NCBI GenBank assembly: GCA_035699745.1
Contig: DASSPH010000081.1
Location: forward strand, 1 to 39,121
DNA: 39,121 nucleotides
Origin: Vicinamibacterales bacterium
GTDB taxonomy: Bacteria; Acidobacteriota; Vicinamibacteria; Vicinamibacterales; 2-12-FULL-66-21
Direction of reading: 5' to 3'
In this document: piece by piece, positions 26,572-34,725 of the stretch
Layout: each line of letters opens with the position of its first letter
How positions within the stretch are numbered: position 1 is the stretch's first letter
Position numbers and translations under genes: made by a program
Notes under the pieces: model-generated
The model's input: only the letters and a program-made list of their open reading frames with translations
Databases searched by the model: none
What the model was told of the DNA's origin: nothing

Positions 26572-29538
26572 ATGAACGTGTCGTCGTACCGCTCGCGCGG
26601 GCCGAAGCTCGCCTTCGCCGCCGCCGTGGCGCTGCTCTGCCATCTTCCCAGTCCCGTCCACGCGCAAGGTCCGCGGACGACGGCGACGCCGCAGAAGCTC
26701 GATGAGGAGTACACCGCGCGGATCAAGAAGGCGACGCCGGATGCGCGGATTCTCACCGAGCTGGTCGATCACATGCCGGCGTCGGCGACGGTGCCGTCGC
26801 CGCTGAAGTTCTTCGGCTACGTGCCGGGCGAGCCCGGCAATCTCACGTACCACGCCGACATCGTCCGTTACTACGAGGCGCTCGAGAAGGCGTCCCCCAG
26901 GGTGAAGCTGTTCCGCATCGGCAAGAGCGACGAGGGGCGCGACATGGTGGCGCTCGCGATCGCGGACGAGGCGACGATCAAGCAGCTCGACAAGTACAAG
27001 CAGATCACCGCGCGGCTCACCGATCCGCGGAAGCTCGCCGAAGCGGAAGCCAGGCAGTTGATCGCGGCCGGCAAGCCGATTTACTACGCGAGCGGCAGCA
27101 TCCACACGCCGGAGTTCGGCAGCCCCGAGATGCTGATCGAGCTGGCCTTCCGTCTGGCGGTCGAAGAGTCGGAGTACATCCGCACGATCCGCAACAATTC
27201 GATCGTGGTGCTGACGCCGGCGACGGAGGTCGATGGCCGGGAGAAAGCCGTGGACAACTTCCGCTGGGCGCTCAAGAACCCGGGGAAGCCGCAGCCGGGG
27301 CTGGTCTACTGGGGCCAGTACGTGCAGCACGACAACAACCGCGACGGCATCGGCGTCGGGCTGAAGCTCACGCAGAACATTCTCAAGAGCTTCCTCGACT
27401 GGCGCCCGCAGGTGTTCCACGACCTGCACGAGTCGGTCACGCTGCTGTATGTCTCGACCGGCACCGGTCCCTACAATACCGTCGTCGATCCCATCCAGGT
27501 GAACGAGTGGTGGCTGCTGGCGCAGAACGAGATGGTCGAGATGGCCAAGCGCAACGTGCCCGGCGTGTGGACCTACAACTATTACGACGGGTGGGTGCCG
27601 AACTACATGTTCTGGATCGGCGTCACCCACAATTCGATCGGCCGCTTCTACGAGACGCAGAGCTTCCGCGGCCAGAACTATCCGATCGGCGGCAATCAGA
27701 GCCGCGAGTGGTACCGGCCGAACCCGACGCCCGGGGACGTGCAGTGGGGACCGCGCGCCAACGTCAACATGCAGCAGAGCGCGATCCTGATCTCGATGAA
27801 CAACGTCGCCAGGAACAAGGACTTCTTCCTCGAGAACTACTACCTGAAGAACAAGCACACGATCGAGCGCGGGCAGGCGAAGGCTCCCTATGCGTACGTG
27901 ATTCCGGCGAAGCAGCGCCGGCCGGTGGAAGCGGCCGACCTGATGAATCTGCTCCGCCGCCAGGGAGCCGAGGTGCATACGGCGAACGCCGCGTTCACGG
28001 CGGGCGGCGTCCAGGTTGCGGCGGGCGATTACATCGTGCGCCTGGATCAGCCGTACGCGGCGGTGGTCGAGACGCTGCTCGGCGTCCAGTTCTACGCGCC
28101 GGACAACCCGCGCCCGTACGACGACACGGGATGGGCGATTCCGCTGGTCCGCAATCTCAAGGTCACGGCGATCGCCGACAAGGCGATCCAGCAGCAGCCG
28201 ATGACGCTCGCGGCCGCCGATTTCAAGGTGGCCGGCACGATTACCGGCAGCGGCCCGGTCCTGATCGTCGAGCACACGACGGACAATCCGCTCGTGACCT
28301 TCCGCTTCCGCCACGCGGCGGTCAAGATGTCCGCCGCGCAGCAGGCGTTCGAGGCCGGCGGGCGCAAGTTCGGAGCCGGCTCGTTCGTGATTCAGAACGC
28401 CGACCGCGCCGTCCTCGAGCCCTCGATCCGGGAGCTCGGGCTGTCGGCGGTGGCGGTCGCCGGCGCACCGTCGGTGCCGATGCACGATCTCGACGCGCCG
28501 CGGATCGGCTACATCCACACCTGGACCAGCACCCAGGACGAGGGCTGGGTGCGGATGGCGCTCGACTACTACAAGGTGCCGTACACCTACTTCGCCGACA
28601 ATCTCGTGCGCCAGGGAAGCCTGAAGCAGAAGTACGACGTGATCATCTTTCCGCACGCCGGCGGCGCAGCGCAGGGGCTGGTCTACGGCGGCGTGCAGGG
28701 CAGCGAGCCGCGCCCGTACAAGAAGACCGCGGAGACGCCGCACCTCGGCATCCAGGACTCGACCGACGACATGCGCGGCGGGCTTGGCTACGACGGACTG
28801 CAGGAGCTGATGAAGTTCGTGCAGCAGGGGGGCGTCCTGATCACGGAGGGGAGCACCGCCACGATCTTCCCGGAGTTCAACCTCACGCAGGGGATCAACG
28901 TCGAACCCGGCGAGGGTCTTTATGCGCGCGGTTCGGTGCTGAAGACGCTGCTCGGGGACAGAACCAGCCCGGTCCTCTACGGCTACGATCAGAACGCGCT
29001 CGCCGTGTACTTCAATCAAGGGCCGATCTTCTCCGTCGGCGGGGGCGGCGGTTTCGGCGGGCGCGGCGGCGGCCGCGGCGCCGGGCTGCCCGGCAACATC
29101 AACATGCAGCCGAACGCGGTGCAGCCGCGCCTGGCGACGCTCGAAGGCTCGGCACCCGCCTCCGCTGCCGGCACCGGCGCTGCGCCCGGACAGGGGCGCG
29201 GCGGCCGCGGCGGCGCCGGGGCAGGGTTCGGAGGCCGCGGCGGCGGCGCGGGAGCCGGCCCGAACGCTCCGCGCGTGCTGCTGTCGTTCCCGACCGATCC
29301 GAACGACATGCTCCTGTCAGGCGTGCTGGTCGGCGGTGATGCGATCGCGGGGCGCGCCGTCGCCGTCGACGCGCCGATCGGCGCCGGACACGTCATCCTG
29401 TTCGCGAACCGTCCGTTCTGGCGGTGGCAGACGCAGGGGAACTTCTTCCTCGGCTTCAACGCCATCCTGAACTGGAACGATCTCGACGCCGGCCGCACCG
29501 CGCCGCGGCCGACCGCGACGCCGGCACAGGAGCGTTAA
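26572..29538 (+). CDS. Large secreted M14 zinc carboxypeptidase-like protein
   Basis: 988 residues with a signal peptide ending near PVHAQG. The M14 catalytic domain lies at about 100-430: His ~178 and Glu ~181 in GSIHTPEFGSPE, the NNRDG segment and His ~286 in FHDLHES. The second half is not catalytic; it resembles the glutamine-amidotransferase-like or GATase-fold tails of large acidobacterial M14 proteins (for example KYDVIIFPHAGGA and GGVLITEGST). Gly/Arg-rich stretches (about 823-845 and 875-905) interrupt it. GGAGGACAG precedes the ATG, and a TATACT hexamer (26541-26546) is a possible -10. Substrate unknown; a scavenging peptidase is the natural guess. Confidence 0.9.
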   Translation: MNVSSYRSRGPKLAFAAAVALLCHLPSPVHAQGPRTTATPQKLDEEYTARIKKATPDARILTELVDHMPASATVPSPLKFFGYVPGEPGNLTYHADIVRYYEALEKASPRVKLFRIGKSDEGRDMVALAIADEATIKQLDKYKQITARLTDPRKLAEAEARQLIAAGKPIYYASGSIHTPEFGSPEMLIELAFRLAVEESEYIRTIRNNSIVVLTPATEVDGREKAVDNFRWALKNPGKPQPGLVYWGQYVQHDNNRDGIGVGLKLTQNILKSFLDWRPQVFHDLHESVTLLYVSTGTGPYNTVVDPIQVNEWWLLAQNEMVEMAKRNVPGVWTYNYYDGWVPNYMFWIGVTHNSIGRFYETQSFRGQNYPIGGNQSREWYRPNPTPGDVQWGPRANVNMQQSAILISMNNVARNKDFFLENYYLKNKHTIERGQAKAPYAYVIPAKQRRPVEAADLMNLLRRQGAEVHTANAAFTAGGVQVAAGDYIVRLDQPYAAVVETLLGVQFYAPDNPRPYDDTGWAIPLVRNLKVTAIADKAIQQQPMTLAAADFKVAGTITGSGPVLIVEHTTDNPLVTFRFRHAAVKMSAAQQAFEAGGRKFGAGSFVIQNADRAVLEPSIRELGLSAVAVAGAPSVPMHDLDAPRIGYIHTWTSTQDEGWVRMALDYYKVPYTYFADNLVRQGSLKQKYDVIIFPHAGGAAQGLVYGGVQGSEPRPYKKTAETPHLGIQDSTDDMRGGLGYDGLQELMKFVQQGGVLITEGSTATIFPEFNLTQGINVEPGEGLYARGSVLKTLLGDRTSPVLYGYDQNALAVYFNQGPIFSVGGGGGFGGRGGGRGAGLPGNINMQPNAVQPRLATLEGSAPASAAGTGAAPGQGRGGRGGAGAGFGGRGGGAGAGPNAPRVLLSFPTDPNDMLLSGVLVGGDAIAGRAVAVDAPIGAGHVILFANRPFWRWQTQGNFFLGFNAILNWNDLDAGRTAPRPTATPAQER

Positions 29539-29556
29539 TCGGCTGTCACGGACGGA

Positions 29557-29632
29557 ACCACCGCCGAGGCCGCAGAGCACGCAGAGACCCGGGAAGGATT
29601 CCACCCGGTACTCTGCGTCCCTGCGGGAGCAC
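29557..29632. repeat. Imperfect inverted repeat of the CGCAGAG type
   Basis: CCGCAGAGCACGCAGAG (29570-29586) pairs imperfectly with CTCTGCGTCCCTGCGG (29611-29626), and inside them CCGGG (29589-29593) pairs with CCCGG (29604-29608). The whole could form one long hairpin. Phrases such as CCGCAGAG..CGCAGAG recur between genes in many unrelated bacterial genomes, and I take this as one such interspersed palindromic element. It occupies most of the 120 bp before the EamA transporter gene. Confidence 0.6.
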
Positions 29633-29658
29633 GACGTGACGCCGGGCGGCGCACGCCG

Positions 29659-30540
29659 ATGACGCTGACGGTCTGGTGGATCACCTGCCTGATCTGGAGC
29701 AGCGTCTGGCTGTTCATCAAGATCGGGCTTCGTGACCTCCCGCCGGTCACCTTCGCGGCCACCCGTCTCGTCGTCGCGATCGCGGTGTTCCTCCCCATCC
29801 TGTGGATCCGCGCGGTGCCGCTGCCGCGGCGCGCCGCGGACTGGTCGGTCATGGCCATCGCCGGCCTGCTCGTCCTCGGCGTGAACTACGCGCTGCTCTT
29901 CTGGGGCGCGCAGTTCATTCCGTCCGGCCTCGTGGCGGTGCTTGGCGCCACGACGCCGGCGTTCTCGCTGGTGCTCGGCCACTACATGCTGAAGGACGAG
30001 CCGTTCACGCTGCGCGCGCTCGGCGCGATCGCGCTCGGGATCGGCGGCGTGTGGACCATCTCCGCCGACCAGCTGCACCTGTCCGGCCGGCAGGCGCTCT
30101 TCGGCGCGCTCGCGGTCACGGCGGCCTCCGCGTTCGTCGGCTTCGCTTACGTCTTCGTCAAGGCCCGGCGCCGTCCCGCGCTGAGGCCGGAAGTGATCAC
30201 CTGCGGGCAGATGATCGCCGCGGTGGGCCCGATGCTGCTCTTCGCGGCGGTCCGCGAAGGCAATCCGCTCGCCCACAACTGGACCCTCCCGGCGATCGGC
30301 TGCGTGCTGTATCTCGCGGTCTTCGGATCCGTCGCCGCGACCTGGCTGAACTACTGGCTGCTCGAGCGCATGTCCGCCACTGCCGTCCTGTCGATGGGGC
30401 TCGTCGAACCGTTCATCGCCATCCTGCTCGGGGCGGTCGTTCTCGGCGAGCGCCTCAGCGTGAATGCCGGGCTCGGCGGCGGGCTGGTCCTGTGCAGTAT
30501 CTTTATGATCACGATCCCTTTTCAAAGGAGGCGCGCGTGA
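29659..30540 (+). CDS. EamA/DMT-family transporter
   Basis: 293 residues with ten hydrophobic segments, i.e. two EamA repeats of five helices. Typical landmarks are the opening IWSSVWLFIKIGLRDLPPVTFAATR, the end of repeat one (ALGAIALGIGGVWTI) and the family phrase LVEPFIAILLGAVVLGERL in repeat two. Family members export amino acids or metabolites; the substrate is not predictable. The TGA overlaps the GTG of the following gene (GTGA), with an AAAGGAGG ribosome binding site for the latter inside the last codons, so both are co-transcribed. Confidence 0.92.
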   Translation: MTLTVWWITCLIWSSVWLFIKIGLRDLPPVTFAATRLVVAIAVFLPILWIRAVPLPRRAADWSVMAIAGLLVLGVNYALLFWGAQFIPSGLVAVLGATTPAFSLVLGHYMLKDEPFTLRALGAIALGIGGVWTISADQLHLSGRQALFGALAVTAASAFVGFAYVFVKARRRPALRPEVITCGQMIAAVGPMLLFAAVREGNPLAHNWTLPAIGCVLYLAVFGSVAATWLNYWLLERMSATAVLSMGLVEPFIAILLGAVVLGERLSVNAGLGGGLVLCSIFMITIPFQRRRA

Positions 30541-31502
30541 TCGTTCGATGGCTGGTGCGTGCTGGAGTGGTGCTGCTCGTGGCGGGCTCCGCCGTCCAGG
30601 CCGCGGCCCAGGCGGTTCCGATCCGCTACAAGTGGGCGCAGGGGGACGTGCTGACCTATCGCACGGTCGTGCGCACGACGAGCAGCGCGACCGGCGGTCC
30701 CCGCGGCCCGGAAACGTTCGAGCAGACGATGTCGCAGACCATCAAGCTCACCGTCGCCGCGGTCAATCCGGCAGACGGCAGCGCCACGCTGCGCCACTCG
30801 ATCGACGCCGTGTCGATGGAAGTGACGACGCCGGCGGGGAAGGTGGTATACGACAGCGCCAGGCCGCTGCCGGAGGGCGCCGATCCCCGCGTCCTCGCCA
30901 TGTCCAAGACCCTGGGCGGCATGGTCGGGGAAGCCGTCAGCGTCACCATGGCCCCGACCGGCGCGGTGCGGCGCATCGACGGCGCGGCGCGCATCGCCCA
31001 GAAGCTGATCGACGATCTGCCGCGCGACCCGATGTCGGGGGCGCTCGCCCAGAGCATCAAAGGCATGTTGAGCGACGAGGCGCTCCGTGCCGCGCTCGAG
31101 CAGAGCTTCGCGCGGCTGCCGGAACAGCCGGTGAACGTCGGCGACAGTTGGAGCGCGGAGCAGGCGGTCGGCGCCGACGCGACCGGCCGGCTGCTCGGCA
31201 AGTCGACCTACACCCTGAAGGCGATCGACGGCGCCGGCGACGCCGCGGTGGCGCGGATCGCGGTCTCGCTCGCCCTGCGCCAGGAAGAGGTACCCTCGAC
31301 AGGCGCATCCACGGTCGTGAAGCTCGCCCCGGGCAGCAAAGGCGAAGGGGAGCTCGTCTTCAGCCTCGCGCGCGGGCGCATCGAGAGCAACACCATGCGC
31401 ACGGACATGCCGTCCACCATTACGCTGCGCACGCCGGACGCCGGGACGATCACCATGCAGAACAACACCAGGACGACGATGACGATGACGATCGTCAAGT
31501 AG
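30537..31502 (+). CDS. Secreted DUF6263-like protein
   Basis: 321 residues from a GTG start; signal peptide IVRWLVRAGVVLLVAGSAVQAAAQ. The mature chain begins with IRYKWAQGDVLTYRT, the kind of opening seen in DUF6263-type proteins, and contains PVNVGDSWSAE and a long beta-rich body ending in a Thr/Met-rich tail (NNTRTTMTMTIVK). The family assignment is from pattern memory, and no function is known. The start is fixed by AAAGGAGG 7 nt upstream and by the GTGA overlap with the transporter gene. The next gene follows after 9 nt behind AGGAGG. Confidence 0.78.
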   Translation: MIVRWLVRAGVVLLVAGSAVQAAAQAVPIRYKWAQGDVLTYRTVVRTTSSATGGPRGPETFEQTMSQTIKLTVAAVNPADGSATLRHSIDAVSMEVTTPAGKVVYDSARPLPEGADPRVLAMSKTLGGMVGEAVSVTMAPTGAVRRIDGAARIAQKLIDDLPRDPMSGALAQSIKGMLSDEALRAALEQSFARLPEQPVNVGDSWSAEQAVGADATGRLLGKSTYTLKAIDGAGDAAVARIAVSLALRQEEVPSTGASTVVKLAPGSKGEGELVFSLARGRIESNTMRTDMPSTITLRTPDAGTITMQNNTRTTMTMTIVK

Positions 31503-31511
31503 GAGGATCCG

Positions 31512-31991
31512 ATGAGGCTGATGGCAGTACTCGGGGCGATGGCGCTCATGACGGCCGGCGCAGCGGCGCAGCAGAAGGGGGCCGACGAAGCGGCGATCGC
31601 CAAGATCCGCACCGCGTATCAGACGGCGGCAGGGGCGCAGGACGCCGCCGGCCTGGCGAAGCTGTTCGCCGCCGACGGCGTCGAGATGCCGCCCAACGCG
31701 CCCGCGGCGAGCGGCCGCGCCGCGATCGAAGCGTTCCACAAGGAGTTCGCCAAGCAGTGGATGCTGCACGGCATGACCATCACCGCGACCTCGACCAGGG
31801 TGATGGGCGACACGGCGTACGACATCGGCACCTACAAGCAGCAGCTCATGTCGCACGCGACCGGCGGCATGGTCGACGACAAGGGCAAGTACGTCGTGCT
31901 GCTGAAGAAGGACGCGGCGGGCAACTGGGCGATCTCGCACGCGATCTACAACAGCGACAATCCGCCCCCGCCGCCGCCGGCGAAGAAGTAG
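31512..31991 (+). CDS. Secreted SnoaL-like / DUF4440 protein
   Basis: 159 residues: a signal peptide (MRLMAVLGAMALMTAGAAAQ) and one NTF2-fold domain of the DUF4440/SgcJ type, recognised by IRTAYQTAAGAQDAAGLAKL, GRAAIEAFHKEF and the closing strand YVVLLKKDAAGNWAISHAIY. The tail is Pro-rich (NPPPPPPAKK type). Such domains bind small hydrophobic ligands or act as minor isomerases; no specific role can be given. It is the last gene of the EamA - DUF6263-like - DUF4440 operon. Confidence 0.88.
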   Translation: MRLMAVLGAMALMTAGAAAQQKGADEAAIAKIRTAYQTAAGAQDAAGLAKLFAADGVEMPPNAPAASGRAAIEAFHKEFAKQWMLHGMTITATSTRVMGDTAYDIGTYKQQLMSHATGGMVDDKGKYVVLLKKDAAGNWAISHAIYNSDNPPPPPPAKK

Positions 31992-32008
31992 ATCGCGTCC
32001 GCCCGGAG

Positions 32009-32014
32009 TAAGAT
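32009..32014 (+). promoter_or_regulatory. -10-like TAAGAT immediately before the M20 gene
   Basis: TAAGAT is followed by exactly 7 nt and then the ATG, so transcription from it would start at the A of the start codon. No Shine-Dalgarno is present in between, in line with a leaderless message. No convincing -35 is visible 17 bp upstream. Confidence 0.4.
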
Positions 32015-32021
32015 CGGGCCA

Positions 32022-33305
32022 ATGTACGCGCTCGTCTTTCTCACGCTGCTCGCGGTGTCGCAGATCGCGTCCTCGACCGAGCGCGCGATCGTCGCGGCGG
32101 TGGATGCCGGCAACGCCGACGCGCTGGACCTGCTCGAGAAGGCCGTCAACATCAACAGCGGGACGCACAACTTTCCCGGCGTCCGCGCCGTCGGCGCGCT
32201 GTTCCGCCGCGAGCTCGACCAGCTCGGCTTCAAGACGACGTGGGTGGACGGCACGCCGTTCAAGCGCGCGGGACATCTGGTCGCGGAGCACCCGGGGAAG
32301 GGAAAGCGGATGCTGCTCATCGGCCACCTCGACACGGTGTTCGAGAAGGACAGCCCGTTCCAGGCGTTCCAGCGGGTCGACGAGCGTACCGCGAAGGGAC
32401 CCGGCATCATCGACATGAAGGGGGGCGACGTCATCATCATCGCCGCCCTGAAGGCGCTCAAGGCGGCCGGCGTGCTCGACCAGATGAACGTGGTCGTGGT
32501 GATGACGGGGGACGAGGAGGACTCCGGCGAGCCGCAGGCGGCCGCGCGCGCCGCGCTGGTCGAAGCGGCACGGGGCGCCGAGTATGCGCTCGGATTCGAG
32601 GACGGCCCCGCCGATCCGAAGTTTGCCGTCACCGCGCGGCGCGGCACGTCGTCCTGGAAGCTGGCCGTGACGGCGAAGACCGGCCACTCGTCGCAGATCT
32701 TCCGCAGCGACATCGGCTATGGCGCGAACTACGAGCTGGCGCGCATCCTCGACGGCTTCCGTCGCCGCCTCGCCGGACAGCCGCACCTGACCTTCAATCC
32801 CAGCCTCGTCCTCGGCGGCACGACGATCGACGTGGACGACGTGCTGAGCAAGGGCTCGGCGTCGGGCAAGACGAACGTCATCGCCGAGCGGGCGATTGCG
32901 CTCGGCGATCTCCGGACGCTGTCGAAGGAGCAGCTGCAGCAGGCGCGCGACACGATGCAGGCGGTGGTGGCGGCCACGCCGCTGGCGCAGACGAAGGCGA
33001 CGCTGACGTTCGAGGAGGGTTATCCGTCGATGCCGCCGACGCCCGGCAACGCGCAGGTGCTCGCGGCGTACGATCGTGCCAGCCGCGAGCTTGGCTTCGG
33101 CGCGGTGACGGCCGTCAGCCCGGACCGCGCCGGCGCGGCGGACGTGTCGTTCGTTGCGGCGTATGTGAAGAACATCCTCGACGGCATCGGGTTGATGGGC
33201 CGGGACGACCACTCGCCCGCGGAGACGGCCGACCTGACGACCCTGCCGAGCCAGACCAAGCGGGCGGCGATTCTGATTCACCGGCTGAATCAGGGGACCA
33301 GGTAA
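32022..33305 (+). CDS. Secreted M20 metallopeptidase (glutamate carboxypeptidase-like)
   Basis: 427 residues with a short signal peptide (MYALVFLTLLAVSQIASS). The di-zinc site of M20 enzymes is complete: His ~102 in GHLDTVF, Asp ~131 in IIDMKGG, the catalytic Glu ~165 and ligand Glu ~166 in GDEEDSG, an acidic ligand at ~193-194 (GFEDGPAD) and His ~397 in RDDHSPAETAD. The dimerisation domain lies between about 205 and 320. It is closest in pattern to carboxypeptidase G2-like enzymes, which release C-terminal glutamate, but specificity is not proven. The cystathionine beta-synthase gene begins 1 nt after its stop. Confidence 0.93.
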   Translation: MYALVFLTLLAVSQIASSTERAIVAAVDAGNADALDLLEKAVNINSGTHNFPGVRAVGALFRRELDQLGFKTTWVDGTPFKRAGHLVAEHPGKGKRMLLIGHLDTVFEKDSPFQAFQRVDERTAKGPGIIDMKGGDVIIIAALKALKAAGVLDQMNVVVVMTGDEEDSGEPQAAARAALVEAARGAEYALGFEDGPADPKFAVTARRGTSSWKLAVTAKTGHSSQIFRSDIGYGANYELARILDGFRRRLAGQPHLTFNPSLVLGGTTIDVDDVLSKGSASGKTNVIAERAIALGDLRTLSKEQLQQARDTMQAVVAATPLAQTKATLTFEEGYPSMPPTPGNAQVLAAYDRASRELGFGAVTAVSPDRAGAADVSFVAAYVKNILDGIGLMGRDDHSPAETADLTTLPSQTKRAAILIHRLNQGTR

Positions 33306-33306
33306 C

Positions 33307-34680
33307 GTGCGCGAGAAGCGAGTCTTCGCCAATATCCTCGAGGCGATCGGCGACACGCCGATGGTCCGCGTCAACCGGATCACGAAGGGAGTCAAGGGCA
33401 CCGTCTACGCCAAGATCGAAACCACGAACCCGGGCAACTCGATCAAGGACCGCATGGCGGTCAAGATGATCGAGGACGCCGAGAAGAGCGGGGCGCTGAA
33501 GCCCGGCGGCACCATCATCGAAGGGACCTCGGGCAACACCGGCATGGGGCTGGCGATCGCGGCGGTGATCAAAGGCTACAAGTGCGTCTTCACCACGACC
33601 GACAAGCAGTCGAAGGAGAAGGCCGACGCGCTCAAGGCCTTCGGCGCGGAGGTCATCGTCTGCCCGACGAACGTCGATCCGGACGATCCGCGATCCTACT
33701 ATTCGGTCTCGTCGCGCCTGGTGCGCGAGGTGCCCAACTCGTGGAAGGCGAACCAGTACGACAACCTGTCGAATTCGCAGGCGCACTACGAGCAGACCGG
33801 GCCGGAGATCTGGGACCAGACGGACGGGAAGATCACGCACCTCGTCGTCGGCGTCGGCACGGGGGGAACGATCAGCGGAGTCGGCCGCTACCTGAAAGAG
33901 AAGAATCCGACGATCAAGGTGTGGGGGATCGACACCTACGGCTCGGTGCTGAAGAAGTACAAGGACACCGGCATCCTCGACAAGAACGAGATCTATCCGT
34001 ACATCACCGAAGGCATCGGCGAGGATTTCCTGCCGAAGAACGTCGACTTCTCGGTGATCGATCACTTCGAGAAGGTCACCGACAAGGACGCCGCGGTGAT
34101 GACCCGGCGCATCGCCCGCGAGGAAGGCATCTTCGCCGGCAACTCCGCTGGCTCGGCGATGGCCGGCCTGCTGCAGCTGAAGGAGCACTTCACCGACGGC
34201 GACGTCATCGTGGTCATCTTCCACGACCACGGGTCGCGCTATCTCGGCAAGATGTTCAACGACGACTGGATGCGCGAGAAGGGCTTCTTCGAGAAGAGCG
34301 GCATGACGGCGCGCGATCTGGTGGCGTCAGGCGTGTCGGGCGAGCTGCTGTCGATCGAATGCCATCAGCCGGTCGAGGCGGCTGTGCATCTGATGGGGGA
34401 GCACGACTTCTCGCAGCTCTCGATCACCCATGAAGGGCGACTGGTGGGATCGCTCAACGAGACGCATCTCTACTCCGAGCTGGTGAAGAATCCTCTCATC
34501 AAGACCGAGCCGGTGGAGTCGATCATGCAGCCGGCGTTCCCGTTCGTCGACGTGTCGACGCCGGTCGATCTGCTGGCCACGATGATCACTCCCGCCATGC
34601 CGGCCGTGCTCGTGCGCGACTTCAAGACCGACAAGACCTTCATCATCACGCGGTCGGACATCATTCGGGTGATCGTCTAG
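33307..34680 (+). CDS. cbs: Cystathionine beta-synthase with CBS domain pair
   Basis: 457 residues from a GTG start. The PLP-binding lysine is Lys ~47 in NPGNSIKDRMA, the phosphate-binding loops are GTSGNTGMG (about 73) and VGVGTGGTISG (about 185), and YDNLSNSQAHYEQTGPEIW is typical of CBS rather than of O-acetylserine sulfhydrylase. A pair of regulatory CBS domains occupies about 340-457. The enzyme condenses serine and homocysteine to cystathionine in the cytoplasm (EC 4.2.1.22). No haem-binding N-terminal extension is present. The last codons contain CGGGTGATCG, the same sequence as the repeat that starts just after the stop. Confidence 0.93.
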   Translation: MREKRVFANILEAIGDTPMVRVNRITKGVKGTVYAKIETTNPGNSIKDRMAVKMIEDAEKSGALKPGGTIIEGTSGNTGMGLAIAAVIKGYKCVFTTTDKQSKEKADALKAFGAEVIVCPTNVDPDDPRSYYSVSSRLVREVPNSWKANQYDNLSNSQAHYEQTGPEIWDQTDGKITHLVVGVGTGGTISGVGRYLKEKNPTIKVWGIDTYGSVLKKYKDTGILDKNEIYPYITEGIGEDFLPKNVDFSVIDHFEKVTDKDAAVMTRRIAREEGIFAGNSAGSAMAGLLQLKEHFTDGDVIVVIFHDHGSRYLGKMFNDDWMREKGFFEKSGMTARDLVASGVSGELLSIECHQPVEAAVHLMGEHDFSQLSITHEGRLVGSLNETHLYSELVKNPLIKTEPVESIMQPAFPFVDVSTPVDLLATMITPAMPAVLVRDFKTDKTFIITRSDIIRVIV

Positions 34681-34720
34681 GGGATCGGGTGATCGGGTGA
34701 TCGGGCGATCGGGTGATCGG
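34681..34720. repeat. GATCGGGT octamer array with G-quadruplex pattern
   Basis: Four full 8-nt units plus a partial one (GATCGGGT, GATCGGGT, GATCGGGC, GATCGGGT, GATCGG) run without indels. Five GGG runs separated by 3-5 nt fit the canonical quadruplex pattern on the plus strand. The array fills the gap between two converging genes. The core CGGGTGATCG is also present inside the end of the upstream coding region (34666-34675). Confidence 0.85.
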
Positions 34721-34725
34721 TCTCA

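Noticed and set aside
34681-34725. Intrinsic terminator after the cystathionine beta-synthase gene
   Set aside because: The sequence is a direct GATCGGGT repeat without a usable inverted stem or T-tract.
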